DNA from: Rhodospirillaceae bacterium | Lineage (GTDB): Bacteria > Pseudomonadota > Gammaproteobacteria > Steroidobacterales > Rariloculaceae | Assembly: GCA_024638465.1 (NCBI GenBank) | Contig: JAHEKF010000001.1 | Location: forward strand, 103,103 to 167,102 | DNA: 64,000 nt | Direction of reading: 5' to 3' | In this document: one piece after another, positions 1 through 10,460 of the stretch | Layout: the number at the start of each line of letters is the position of its first letter | Numbering within the stretch: position 1 is the stretch's first letter | Made by a program: the position numbers and the translations under genes | Notes under the pieces: generated by a model | Told to the model about the DNA's origin: nothing | The model's database searches: none | What the model saw: the letters and a program-made list of their open reading frames with translations, nothing else

Positions 1-1
1 G

Positions 2-1054
2 TTCGCGGGCCACGAACACGCGCTGACCGCGTTGTTCTCGGGTTCGCTCGACGATGTCGATGCGGTCGTCCTCTCCGACTACGGAAAAGGTACGCTGGAA
101 AAAATCGAGCCACTTGTTGCGGCGGCTCGCGAGAACGGCGTACCGGTTCTCGTCGACCCGAAGGGGCGCGACTTCGGACGCTACAGCGGCGCTACGGTGC
201 TGACGCCGAACCTGAGCGAATTCGAAGCCGTTGCCGGGATCGGTGAGGACGAAGCCGGGTTTCGGGTGGCGGGTGAAGAACTTCGTGACGAACTCGATCT
301 TGGCGCATTGCTCGTGACGCGCGGGCACCGTGGAATGACGCTGTTCGTCCGGGGTAGCGAACCCTTCGATCTGGCGGCGCAGGCGCGCGAAGTCTTCGAC
401 GTGACAGGTGCAGGAGATACGGTCATCGGACTCATGGCGGCAGGTTTGGGAAGCGGGATGGCCCTGGAGGACGCTGCAGCATTGGCGAACCTCGGTGCGG
501 GACTCGTCGTCCGAAAGATTGGTGTCGCCACCGTCAGCCCGTCGGAGCTGAGGCTCGCACTTCACCGTCGTGGCGCAGGCGGTCGTGGTCTAGTGACTCA
601 GGACGAGGTTGCTACGCTGATAGAAGAAGCGCGTCGTCGTGGGGAGCGAATCGTGATGACGAACGGCTGCTTCGACATTATCCATGCAGGCCATGTCACC
701 TATCTCGAGGAAGCCAAAGCACTGGGTGACCGGCTCGTGGTGGCGGTCAACGACGACGCTTCGGTGACGCGGCTGAAGGGCGAGCCTCGGCCGATCACTC
801 CGCTGGAGGATCGGATGGCGGTACTTGCCGGCCTGGCCGCAGTCGACTGGGTGGTACCGTTTTCGACAGATACGCCGGCCGAGCTGATTGCGCGCCTGCT
901 CCCCGACGTTCTCGTCAAAGGCGGCGACTACGACAATATCGACGAGATTGCGGGCGGGAAGGACGTCCTCGCCCACGGCGGAGAGGTTCGCATCCTGAGC
1001 CTGAAAGAAGGGCGATCCACTACGTCTCTGATAGAGACGTTAAAAAACGCCTAG
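2..1054 (+). CDS. hldE: Bifunctional heptose 7-phosphate kinase / heptose 1-phosphate adenylyltransferase, 5' truncated by window edge
   Basis: Makes ADP-heptose for the LPS inner core in the cytoplasm, phosphorylating heptose 7-phosphate at C1 and later adenylylating heptose 1-phosphate. About 350 residues are visible. The reading frame is open from base 2, so the true start lies upstream; against the usual ~475 residues some 125 are missing. The first part is the C-terminal half of a ribokinase (PfkB) domain with the signature DVTGAGDT near visible residue 134. The second part is a nucleotidyltransferase domain with NGCFDIIHAGH (HxGH) near residue 221. Its stop codon lies inside a hairpin shared with the convergent tolC gene. 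gmhA, another step of the pathway, is also in the window. Confidence 0.96.
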   Translation, partial: FAGHEHALTALFSGSLDDVDAVVLSDYGKGTLEKIEPLVAAARENGVPVLVDPKGRDFGRYSGATVLTPNLSEFEAVAGIGEDEAGFRVAGEELRDELDLGALLVTRGHRGMTLFVRGSEPFDLAAQAREVFDVTGAGDTVIGLMAAGLGSGMALEDAAALANLGAGLVVRKIGVATVSPSELRLALHRRGAGGRGLVTQDEVATLIEEARRRGERIVMTNGCFDIIHAGHVTYLEEAKALGDRLVVAVNDDASVTRLKGEPRPITPLEDRMAVLAGLAAVDWVVPFSTDTPAELIARLLPDVLVKGGDYDNIDEIAGGKDVLAHGGEVRILSLKEGRSTTSLIETLKNA

Positions 1055-1071
1055 CGCACTCACTGCGCTAG
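1042..1071 (-). terminator. Rho-independent terminator of tolC
   Basis: On the minus strand a perfect hairpin with 8-bp arms (CTAGCGCA / TGCGCTAG, positions 1051-1071, 5-nt loop) is followed by GCG and six T residues (1042-1047). This is a canonical intrinsic terminator for the tolC-like gene. The hairpin contains the stop codons of both convergent genes, hldE (1052-1054) and tolC (1068-1070). Confidence 0.75.
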
Positions 1072-2459
1072 TCGAGCCAGCCGTTGACTTCATCGAGGTC
1101 GTCGACCGACAAGCCTCCCGCCGCCTGTTTCAGTCGCAGCACGTTGAGAATGTAGTCATATCGACTCCGCGCGAAATTCGTTTGCGCGCGCGCTAACGTA
1201 TTTTGCGACACGAGAACGTCGACCGTCGTTCGCGTTCCGACCGCGAAACCGGCCTCGGTAGCCTGCAGGGCAGTCTCGGAGGACTGCACCGCCTGCCGCA
1301 GCGCCTGGACCCGAGAGATCTCGGTGATGACGCCGAGATAGGCGTCCCGAGTCTGCCTTTCTGTCTGGCGCGCGATTCTCTCGAGGGCTTCCATGGAGGC
1401 CCGATACTGATAGACCGCCTGTTGAATACGCGAGCTGTTGAACCCGCCCGTAAAAAGAGGAACGCTGACGTTGATCGAGAGATTGTATCCCTGAGGGCCG
1501 GACGTTGAGAATGCGCCGCGTGCGCTGCCGTCGGCGAAGATATTTGTCCTCAGCGTTTCGGAATCGGATTCGCTGTAACTACCCGACAGTCTTACGGAAG
1601 GTAAACGGCTGCCGCGCTGAATATCGATGTCGTCCTGAGCAATCTCGGCAGCGATACGGCTCGAGTTGAGCGCGAGATTTTGATCCAGCGAGACGCGTAC
1701 CCATTCGTCGGCGTCTGCTGGTTCGGGAGACTCCAGTGGGATCTGTTCAGCTGGTCCGGCGAGCTCCGAGATGTACTCGCCAACAATCTCACGAAGAAAC
1801 ATTTGCGACGTCGCAAGCGAACGCTGTGCAGATATCTCCGTTGCGATCGCCAGGTCAAACCCCGCCTGAGATTCCTGAACATCCGTAATCGCGATCAACC
1901 CGACTTCGAAGCGGCGCTCGGCCTGCTCCAGCTGTCGGCCGATCGCCTCTCGCGCGGCCGTTTCCGCGGCCAAAGTGTCTTCGGCCGCGAGGACATTGAA
2001 ATACGCTTCCGATACTCGAATCAGCAGGTCCTGTTTGGCGAGTTCGTAATCCGTCATCGCCCGCGCGACACGTTTGTCCGCCTGCCTGTAGGCGACGAGC
2101 TGGCCGCGATCGAATATCGTCTGGTTGAGATTCAGGCTGAAGTTCGAGGTATCGCGCTCGGTCTCCGAGCTGACAACGATCGTGCTCTGCTCGCCGGTCT
2201 GGAAGTTGGTCGCCGGATTCGGATCCTGGCTGTCGCTTGTTGACGCCCCGGCGCTCAGCGAGAGTTGCGGCAGCAAGCTACTCAAAGCCTGTGGTTTGGA
2301 TTCGAGCGTCGCGAAGTAGATATTCTCCGCTTCCCGAATCGTCGGGTCGTTCTGCAGGGCCCGCTGATAGACATTTAACAGGTCGTCCTGCGCCGTTGCG
2401 AGCTGGGACCAGCAACAGATGCTGGCGATGACGATGAGGCGGAAAAGATTGGCGTTCAT
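1068..2459 (-). CDS. tolC: TolC family outer membrane channel protein
   Basis: Outer-membrane exit duct for tripartite efflux or type I secretion. The 463-residue protein starts with a signal peptide (about residues 1-23, ending QLATA) and then shows the alternating hydrophilic helical repeats of the OEP family, such as LLIRVSEAYFNVLAAEDTL and a second copy near the C-terminus (TRDAYLGVITEISRVQALRQ). An AGGA ribosome-binding site lies 7 nt before the ATG. It is the last gene of a minus-strand pcm-rhodanese-tolC run. Family assignment is firm; which inner-membrane pump it serves cannot be told. Confidence 0.93.
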   Translation of the reverse strand: MNANLFRLIVIASICCWSQLATAQDDLLNVYQRALQNDPTIREAENIYFATLESKPQALSSLLPQLSLSAGASTSDSQDPNPATNFQTGEQSTIVVSSETERDTSNFSLNLNQTIFDRGQLVAYRQADKRVARAMTDYELAKQDLLIRVSEAYFNVLAAEDTLAAETAAREAIGRQLEQAERRFEVGLIAITDVQESQAGFDLAIATEISAQRSLATSQMFLREIVGEYISELAGPAEQIPLESPEPADADEWVRVSLDQNLALNSSRIAAEIAQDDIDIQRGSRLPSVRLSGSYSESDSETLRTNIFADGSARGAFSTSGPQGYNLSINVSVPLFTGGFNSSRIQQAVYQYRASMEALERIARQTERQTRDAYLGVITEISRVQALRQAVQSSETALQATEAGFAVGTRTTVDVLVSQNTLARAQTNFARSRYDYILNVLRLKQAAGGLSVDDLDEVNGWLD

Positions 2460-2496
2460 AGTTGTCCTACTCAGGGATAAATCGATTTTTTAAAAG

Positions 2497-2832
2497 CTAG
2501 TACCTTGGTGTATGCGGATCGACTTTCTGTGACCATGCGTCGATACCGCCGGATAGGTTGAAGACGTCACTGAAGCCCGCAGACAGTAAGAAACCCGCCA
2601 CCTGCCTGCTTCGGCTGCCGGAGTGACACATCACTACGACCGGCTTGTCGTTCTGGAGCTCGCGAAGCCGAGCCGGAATCTCGCGCATCGGAACGTGCAC
2701 GGCCCCGGGGATGCTCGCTATCGCTATTTCTTGTGGCTCGCGGACGTCGAGAAGAACCACGTCTCCTTTTTGGGGTGCCTCAGGCCAACGCGCCAGGAAC
2801 TGCTCTGGAGTCAATTCCGGAACGACCGTCAT
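2497..2832 (-). CDS. Rhodanese-like domain protein
   Basis: Single-domain rhodanese of 111 residues. The active-site loop reads CHSGSRS near residue 68, with the catalytic cysteine that would carry a persulfide, and the N-terminal part has the family motif LLDVREPQE. No signal peptide, so cytoplasmic. It lies 16 bp downstream of pcm and 37 bp upstream of tolC in the same direction, a grouping seen in other gammaproteobacteria. Its sulfur donor and acceptor are unknown; it could be a GlpE-like thiosulfate sulfurtransferase or a sulfur carrier. Confidence 0.88.
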   Translation of the reverse strand: MTVVPELTPEQFLARWPEAPQKGDVVLLDVREPQEIAIASIPGAVHVPMREIPARLRELQNDKPVVVMCHSGSRSRQVAGFLLSAGFSDVFNLSGGIDAWSQKVDPHTPRY

Positions 2833-2848
2833 CGCGCTGGCGCCACAC

Positions 2849-3499
2849 CTATAGAATGAAAGCTTCGGGTCGTTCCGCGTTTACTAGCGGTTTTAGGACG
2901 GACTCGAACAAACTTTCCTGAGTCGTCCGGCCGCGTTCCAGCATGGTTACGACACAGGCCTGCATGACCGGATCTCGACCAACAATAATGAACAGCCGTC
3001 CTCCTGGACGGAGCATTCGAACGAAATGATCGTCCAGCTCGGGGACGGAGCCGGTGACGGCGATGGCATCGAACTGCTCGTTTCCCGGGAGCCCGAGAGC
3101 ATCTTCCGTCCGATACTCGATATTGGTCAGCCCCAGTGGCGCTATCGTCGCCTGTGCTCCCCGTGTGAAATCTTCGTAGATGTCGATCGTGACGACGGAT
3201 GCCGCCAGCCGTGCAAGACAGGCGGTGAGATAGCCGCTGCCGGTGCCTATTTCGAGTACCTGATCGGTTTCGTCGAGCTGCAGCGCCTGAAGCAGCCGCC
3301 CTTCGACCTTCGGCGCCATCATGGCTTCGCTGTGGGCCAGCGGGACTTCCAGGTCGGCGAACGCGAGATTGCGATGGGCTTCCGGGACGAAATTCTCGCG
3401 TGCGGTTCCACCGAGGACGCTCAGGACTCGATCGTCCAGAACCTCCCAGGCCCTGATCTGCTGGCCCAGCATCTGCGATCGTGCTTCTTCAAGATTCAT
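2849..3499 (-). CDS. pcm: Protein-L-isoaspartate O-methyltransferase
   Basis: Methylates isoaspartyl residues in damaged proteins using S-adenosylmethionine, starting their repair. 216 residues, the normal size. The SAM-binding motif EIGTGSGYLTA is near residue 83, and the upstream conserved substrate segment (SEAMMAPKVEGRLLQAL) is present. It is the first gene of the minus-strand run pcm-rhodanese-tolC. The usual neighbour surE is not present here. Confidence 0.94.
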   Translation of the reverse strand: MNLEEARSQMLGQQIRAWEVLDDRVLSVLGGTARENFVPEAHRNLAFADLEVPLAHSEAMMAPKVEGRLLQALQLDETDQVLEIGTGSGYLTACLARLAASVVTIDIYEDFTRGAQATIAPLGLTNIEYRTEDALGLPGNEQFDAIAVTGSVPELDDHFVRMLRPGGRLFIIVGRDPVMQACVVTMLERGRTTQESLFESVLKPLVNAERPEAFIL

Positions 3500-3597
3500 G
3501 ATTTCATGCCGGGTAGAGCGGCGGCCCTCTTGAGATGCGAGCTAGGGTACGGAGTTTAACTAACCCACACAAGGCAGTGTCTGAAGAATTATGGTGA

Positions 3598-3616
3598 ATT
3601 CGCGACGACCGCGAAT
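3598..3616. promoter_or_regulatory. Perfect inverted repeat upstream of the GGDEF/EAL gene
   Basis: ATTCGCG and CGCGAAT flank a 5-bp spacer (3605-3609), 155 bp before the start of the c-di-GMP enzyme gene and 99 bp before pcm on the other strand. The symmetry fits a dimeric regulator site, but no regulator can be named. The rest of the 271-bp divergent gap holds a GGGG/CCCC hairpin near 3653-3666 and nothing else I recognise. Confidence 0.3.
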
Positions 3617-3770
3617 GGCGTGTTGCGGTATCTTAACTTTAAGCACTTGAAGGGGAATTGGCCCCCGTCAACATCCCTCCTGCGACATCGGGAACGCTCG
3701 GATTCGGTCGGCTCGCTGTCGAGTTCTCTCGATGGGGCATGGTGATCCGCTTAAGGATTGAGGAGACCGC

Positions 3771-6077
3771 GTGGAGCTGCTGCTCGAGTATCCCGGCCTC
3801 GCCGCGACGATGTTCGTGGGGCTTGCCACGGCCATCGTTCTCATAGCGATTGCTTTACGGCGTCGATCATTGGATGCTCGAAGTCTGGACACCAATATCC
3901 TGGAGTTAGCGGAGCCCGACGACGGCCTGATCCCGTCACGCCCGAATGGAAATTCAATGAAAGTCGTCGAGATCATCGACACCATCGGCGAAGCAGCGGA
4001 GACTGGTGCAGCGAAGCAGGCACCATCGCAAGGAGCAGTCGCCTTATTCGAGGCGCTGGCGCAGACGCTGCCCGATGTAACGATAGTGCATACGGACAAG
4101 ATCCTGTTCGCGAACAGCGCAGCCGCAGACCTGTTCGGCGTGGAACGCGACACACTGCTCGGCAAGCCCGTTACCGATCTAATGCGGCCAGCTTACAGAG
4201 CCATTGTTCGTCGCGATGTTCTGTCACAGCTCGAAGACGCGAAACCGGCCAATACAGTGGAAGTGCAGCTCATCAGTAGTGGCGAGCATGAACTTTGGGC
4301 CGAGCTGCACACGACTGCCGTCGACTTCGACGATAATCGCGCTTTGCTGACCGTCGCCCGCGACATCAGTCATCGAAAAAGCATGGAGGCGTCTCTCGGG
4401 CGAGGCAAGCTTCAGGCGCGGATCACGCTCGAATCAATCGGCGAAGGTGTCATTACCACGGATACAGCCGGCATCATCGACTACATGAACGAAGCGGCCG
4501 AGAAACTCACGGCTGCAAACCGAACGCAGGGCATCGGCAAACGACTAACCGATTTGATTGCCCTCGTCGACGAGAACGACCGTGAATCGCTTGGTGATCC
4601 GGTGCAGCAATGTCTCAACGAGCGCCGGCGTGTCAGTTTGGGTCGCCGCGGGCTCATGTTGACGAAGCAAGGCGAGCGTGAGTGCTCGATCGAGCTCACG
4701 GCCTCGCCAATACGTTCTGCCGACGGGGCGGTCGCGGGCTGCGTCATCATCTTCCACGATGTGACCGAGATTCGCGGGTTGACCCGGCAGATGTCGTATC
4801 AGGCCAGCCATGACGCGCTGACGGGGCTCGTTAACCGTGTCGAGTTCGAGCGCAGACTCGAGTCGGCATTGAAATCGGCGAGAGGGACGGATGTCGGTCA
4901 TGTCGTGTGTTACCTCGATCTCGATCGCTTCAAGAATGTCAACGACACCAGCGGGCATCTTGCTGGCGACAATTTGCTGCGAGAGATCGCGACGCTTCTG
5001 AAAGAGAAGGTTCGTGATTCAGACACGGTAGCTCGGCTCGGTGGCGACGAATTTGCACTGCTTCTCGTCGGTTGCCCGTTGGAGAAGGCACGACAGATTG
5101 CAGATGACGTTTGTCACGCTGTCGCGGATTACCGGTTCGTCTGGCACGACCAGATTTTCGATATCGGGGTCAGCATCGGCCTTGTCGAGATCGGCCACGA
5201 GAGCGGCTCAGCGGAGACGGTTCTCGGGGCGGCGGATTCTGCCTGTTACGTGGCAAAGCAGCATGGCCGAGGCCGCGTCCACGTCTACTCGGCGCGTGAC
5301 GAGATTGTTGCGCGGCAACGGGGAGAAATACAGTGGCTGCAGCGTCTGCAGCAGGCGCTCAAGGAAAACAAGTTCGAACTATTCGTACAGCCGATTATCT
5401 CCGTTGCGGGTCGCGTGAAGGAGGGTCCCGCAATCGAAGTTCTGCTGCGGCTGCGCGAGGAGAGCGGCGAAGTGATTCTGCCATCTCAGTTCCTGGACTC
5501 GGCCGCGCGCTATCAGCTCATGTCCCACATCGACCGCTGGGTCGTGCAGGCGTCTCTGACGGCCATCGCCAGCGGTACTCTCCGTCTCCCCGATGAGCGA
5601 AGCTGTTCCATCAATCTTTCAGGGCAGACGCTCGGCGATGAGGATTTCCTCGAATTCGTCGTCGAGGCGCTCGATCATACCGGGGTAACACCGTCGCAGC
5701 TCTGCTTCGAGATTCCGGAATCGGCGGTCGTTACGAATCTCGATCACGCGCACCGATTCATCAACGTGCTGCACGGTATCGGATGCCGGTTCGCGCTCGA
5801 TGATTTCGGCAGCGGCATCGGCTCGTTCTCGAACCTCAAGTTTCTCGACATCGATTATCTGAAGATCGATGGTGCCTATATTCGGGATCTCGAGACCGAC
5901 AGCGTCAATCACGCGATGGTGACCGCGATGATAAAGCTGGCGCGGACGCTCGATTTTCAGATCGTCGCCGAGCAGGTCGAGGACCAGGCGTCGTTCGATA
6001 CGGTGCGAGAGATGGGTGTCGACTTCGTGCAGGGATTCGTTGTCGAACGCCCGCACGAACTGGCCGCCATCCACTAA
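3771..6077 (+). CDS. Membrane PAS-PAS-GGDEF-EAL cyclic-di-GMP signalling protein
   Basis: Probably makes and/or degrades cyclic di-GMP. 768 residues. One N-terminal membrane segment (about 9-29) is followed by two PAS-type sensor regions (about 88-200 and 205-325). A diguanylate cyclase domain has an intact LGGDEF near 424. A C-terminal phosphodiesterase domain keeps INLSG, FEIPES, ALDDFGSG (about 677), YLKIDG and the QGF glutamine. The EAL motif reads EVLLR and the late AEGVE motif reads AEQVE; the acidic ligands are kept, so phosphodiesterase activity remains likely. The GTG start is chosen because GAGGAG precedes it at 3760-3765. It stands alone; a c-di-GMP riboswitch lies at 59.5 kb. Confidence 0.93.
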   Translation: MELLLEYPGLAATMFVGLATAIVLIAIALRRRSLDARSLDTNILELAEPDDGLIPSRPNGNSMKVVEIIDTIGEAAETGAAKQAPSQGAVALFEALAQTLPDVTIVHTDKILFANSAAADLFGVERDTLLGKPVTDLMRPAYRAIVRRDVLSQLEDAKPANTVEVQLISSGEHELWAELHTTAVDFDDNRALLTVARDISHRKSMEASLGRGKLQARITLESIGEGVITTDTAGIIDYMNEAAEKLTAANRTQGIGKRLTDLIALVDENDRESLGDPVQQCLNERRRVSLGRRGLMLTKQGERECSIELTASPIRSADGAVAGCVIIFHDVTEIRGLTRQMSYQASHDALTGLVNRVEFERRLESALKSARGTDVGHVVCYLDLDRFKNVNDTSGHLAGDNLLREIATLLKEKVRDSDTVARLGGDEFALLLVGCPLEKARQIADDVCHAVADYRFVWHDQIFDIGVSIGLVEIGHESGSAETVLGAADSACYVAKQHGRGRVHVYSARDEIVARQRGEIQWLQRLQQALKENKFELFVQPIISVAGRVKEGPAIEVLLRLREESGEVILPSQFLDSAARYQLMSHIDRWVVQASLTAIASGTLRLPDERSCSINLSGQTLGDEDFLEFVVEALDHTGVTPSQLCFEIPESAVVTNLDHAHRFINVLHGIGCRFALDDFGSGIGSFSNLKFLDIDYLKIDGAYIRDLETDSVNHAMVTAMIKLARTLDFQIVAEQVEDQASFDTVREMGVDFVQGFVVERPHELAAIH

Positions 6078-6080
6078 CTT

Positions 6081-6126
6081 CCCCGGCCGTCCCGGCCGAC
6101 GTATCAGTTAATGGTCGGACCCGGAC
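6081..6126 (-). repeat. Dispersed intergenic repeat, copy 1
   Basis: Read on the minus strand this 46-nt stretch begins GTCCGGGTCCGACC and matches the copy at 63759-63805 at 37 of 47 aligned positions by eye. It fills the start of the convergent gap between the GGDEF/EAL gene and the pyrophosphatase gene. No coding potential. Confidence 0.5.
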
Positions 6127-6189
6127 AGCTCCGTCTCACGCAATCTCGCCTCGAGACTCCGCGAATAGCCGTAGCGGCGGAGCCGCTCC

Positions 6190-8202
<2,013 letters not shown>

Positions 8203-8385
8203 CCAGTAATCTCCCTGTTATACCGCCCATCAGTTTTTTCGCTACCCGCAGTCGCGAGTCATGCAATCTTTATTGTCAGGCGCGGTGTTCGTGTCCGGAT
8301 CGCCGTGATCTGGGTTTCGATGTCACAGGATCGATCGGAGACAGTCGTCGAGCGTATTGTTTGTTGCGAAATCGTTAGTGTGTAT

Positions 8386-8406
8386 CGCGGCCTGAACCCG
8401 GCCGCG
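8386..8406 (-). terminator. Hairpin downstream of the phosphofructokinase gene
   Basis: CGCGGCC and GGCCGCG pair perfectly around a 7-nt loop, 9 bp beyond the stop codon of the minus-strand phosphofructokinase gene. No T-run follows, so termination may be partial, which would allow read-through into hppA. The rest of the 213-bp gap (8203-8415) shows no other clear signal. Confidence 0.35.
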
Positions 8407-8415
8407 TTCGGGGCG

Positions 8416-9678
8416 CTACTTTAACACAAACTTGGTAGTTAGCCTCGGAGCCACCGGGACGGACTTGAGCGTCGTATAGTTCGGGACGCCGTTCCGATAA
8501 GGCGGGTAGTCTTCCCCACGAATGAGCGGTTCGAGGTAGCGGCGGCACGCGGCCGTCACGCCGAAGCCATCCCCTCTGATAAATCGCTTCGGCATCATCT
8601 TCTCGCGATTCGCGACCCGACTCAGTCCGACCTCGCCGATACTCCAGCGATAGGGCTTGTCAGAATTGCGGACGATTATCGGCATCACGGAGTTCTTTCC
8701 GGCAAGTGCGAACTCGACGGCTTTCTTGCCGACCGCATAAGCCTGTTCGACATCGACCCTGGATGCGATGTGTCTTGCAGACCGCTGCAGGTAATCCGCG
8801 ATCGCATAGTGGAACTTGTACCCAAGGCCGTCACGAACGATGCTCGCGATCGCGGGTGCGACACCGCCGAGCTGCGCGTGCCCGAACGCGTCCGTGGTCC
8901 CCATATCTGCGAGAAAGTTCCCGTTCGCGTAGCGAGCCCCCTCCGAGACGACGATAACGCAATAGTCGTACTTCGAGACGCACTCCTTGACTCGCTTCAG
9001 GAACTTGCGCTTGTTAAACGGCACTTCCGGGAACAGGATGATGTGTGGCGCTTCGGCCGGAGTCGTCCCTGCGAGAGCTGCGGCAGCGGCGATCCATCCT
9101 GCATGCCTGCCCATGACCTCGAGGATAAAAACCTTGGTCGAAGTCTTGGCCATGGACGCGACATCGAGGGCAGCTTCTTTCGTGGATACGGCGACGTATT
9201 TAGCAACCGAGCCGAATCCCGGGCACACATCGGTTACCGGCAAGTCGTTGTCCACTGTCTTGGGGACGCCAATGCAGGTCACCGGGAACTTCAGCTTGCG
9301 GCCGATCTGGGAGACCTTGTGGGCCGTATCCATAGAGTCGCCGCCACCGTTATAGAAGAAATATCCGATGTTGTGAGCCCGGAAAACATCGATGAGTCGC
9401 TCGTACTCGGCTCTGTTCTCATCGAGTCCCCTGAGCTTGTAGCGAGCCGAACCGAAAGCGCCACCTGGTGTCTGCCGAAGGCCGGCGATCGCACGAGTCG
9501 ACTCCTTGCTGGTGTCGATCATGTCTTCGGTCAACGCGCCAATAATTCCGTTTCGTCCGGCGTAGACTTTTCCGATTCGGTTGCCGTGTTTCCTGGCGGT
9601 CTCGATGACGCCGCAGGCGGAGGCATTAATTACGGCGGTAACGCCGCCGGACTGAGCATAGAAAGCGTTTTGCTTCAC
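8416..9678 (-). CDS. pfp: Pyrophosphate-dependent 6-phosphofructokinase
   Basis: Interconverts fructose 6-phosphate and fructose 1,6-bisphosphate with PPi as phosphoryl donor. The GVPKTVDNDL motif has lysine where ATP-dependent enzymes have glycine (PGTIDND), and the phosphate-donor loop reads GGGDS with an aspartate where ATP enzymes have glycine; both changes mark the PPi-dependent class. About 420 residues from the GTG at 9678 (VKQNAFYAQSGG), preceded by GGAGGT only about 4 nt away. An ATG at 9720 in the same frame would add 14 residues that lack the family's look. It precedes hppA on the same strand and diverges from adk. Confidence 0.92.
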   Translation of the reverse strand: MKQNAFYAQSGGVTAVINASACGVIETARKHGNRIGKVYAGRNGIIGALTEDMIDTSKESTRAIAGLRQTPGGAFGSARYKLRGLDENRAEYERLIDVFRAHNIGYFFYNGGGDSMDTAHKVSQIGRKLKFPVTCIGVPKTVDNDLPVTDVCPGFGSVAKYVAVSTKEAALDVASMAKTSTKVFILEVMGRHAGWIAAAAALAGTTPAEAPHIILFPEVPFNKRKFLKRVKECVSKYDYCVIVVSEGARYANGNFLADMGTTDAFGHAQLGGVAPAIASIVRDGLGYKFHYAIADYLQRSARHIASRVDVEQAYAVGKKAVEFALAGKNSVMPIIVRNSDKPYRWSIGEVGLSRVANREKMMPKRFIRGDGFGVTAACRRYLEPLIRGEDYPPYRNGVPNYTTLKSVPVAPRLTTKFVLK

Positions 9679-9806
9679 GAAACCTCCATAAGGGTGCTGA
9701 GCGCATTTTCGAACGAGCATAACATTGGCCGAATTGACGGCAACCCCGGTGCGGGCGTAGTTTACGCGTCGCTCAGCTCTTCAACTTCGGCAGGCGGAGA
9801 TTGCAC

Positions 9807-10460
9807 ATGCGTACGGTTTTGCTCGGCGCCCCGGGATCCGGAAAAGGGACTCAGGCGAAACGACTCGAGGATGATTTCGGCTGGCCGCAGGTTTCGACCG
9901 GCGATTTGCTTCGGGCAGCCGTGGCTTCCGGATCGGAACTCGGGCTCAAGGCCAAGGCGATCATGGACGCCGGGAATCTGGTTTCCGACGAAATTGTTCT
10001 CGCGATTATCAAGGACAGGCTGGCCGAGGATGACGCGGCGAATGGTTTCGTCCTGGACGGTTTCCCGCGGAACGGCACTCAGGCGGCCGATCTCGAAACT
10101 GTACTCGCGGATCTGGGCTTCAGTCTCGACTGTGCGGTTCTGATGGATGTCGGTTTCGATATTCTGATGAAGCGGCTTACGGGACGCAGAACCTGTTCAG
10201 TGACCGGGCAGTTGTTAAACGTGTATTTTTCGCCGCAGTCGGATCTCGATGCCTGCACTGAAGCGGGCGGCGAGTTAATTCAACGTGCGGACGACAACGA
10301 GGAAACGATCGGCAACCGTCTCGAGGTATACCAGCGCGAGACGGAGCCGCTGATCGAGTACTACCGCGACGCCGGGCTGCTGCGAACGGTAGCGGCCGAA
10401 GGGTCGCCGGAGGACGTCTACGCGCGTCTCAGGACAGCGCTAGGTATCGGAGGTAACTAA
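9807..10460 (+). CDS. adk: Adenylate kinase
   Basis: Catalyses ATP + AMP = 2 ADP in the cytoplasm. 217 residues, with the P-loop GAPGSGKGTQ at residues 7-16, the AMP-binding STGDLLRAAV segment and DGFPRN. The ATG at 9807 is chosen over an in-frame TTG at 9801 because GGCGGAGA ends 6 nt before it. The lid is unusual: at the four positions of the E. coli His-Ser-Asp-Thr network I read Cys-Thr-Asp-Thr, between the hydrogen-bonded Gram-negative lid and the zinc-binding four-cysteine lid. The last 21 bp overlap the convergent rnd gene. Confidence 0.97.
   Translation: MRTVLLGAPGSGKGTQAKRLEDDFGWPQVSTGDLLRAAVASGSELGLKAKAIMDAGNLVSDEIVLAIIKDRLAEDDAANGFVLDGFPRNGTQAADLETVLADLGFSLDCAVLMDVGFDILMKRLTGRRTCSVTGQLLNVYFSPQSDLDACTEAGGELIQRADDNEETIGNRLEVYQRETEPLIEYYRDAGLLRTVAAEGSPEDVYARLRTALGIGGN

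Noticed and set aside
8770..10143. Long plus-strand open frame (457 codons) opposite the phosphofructokinase gene
   Set aside because: Antisense shadow of a conserved enzyme in GC-rich DNA; low-complexity Arg/Asp-rich translation with no recognisable motif, and it runs into adk in another frame.
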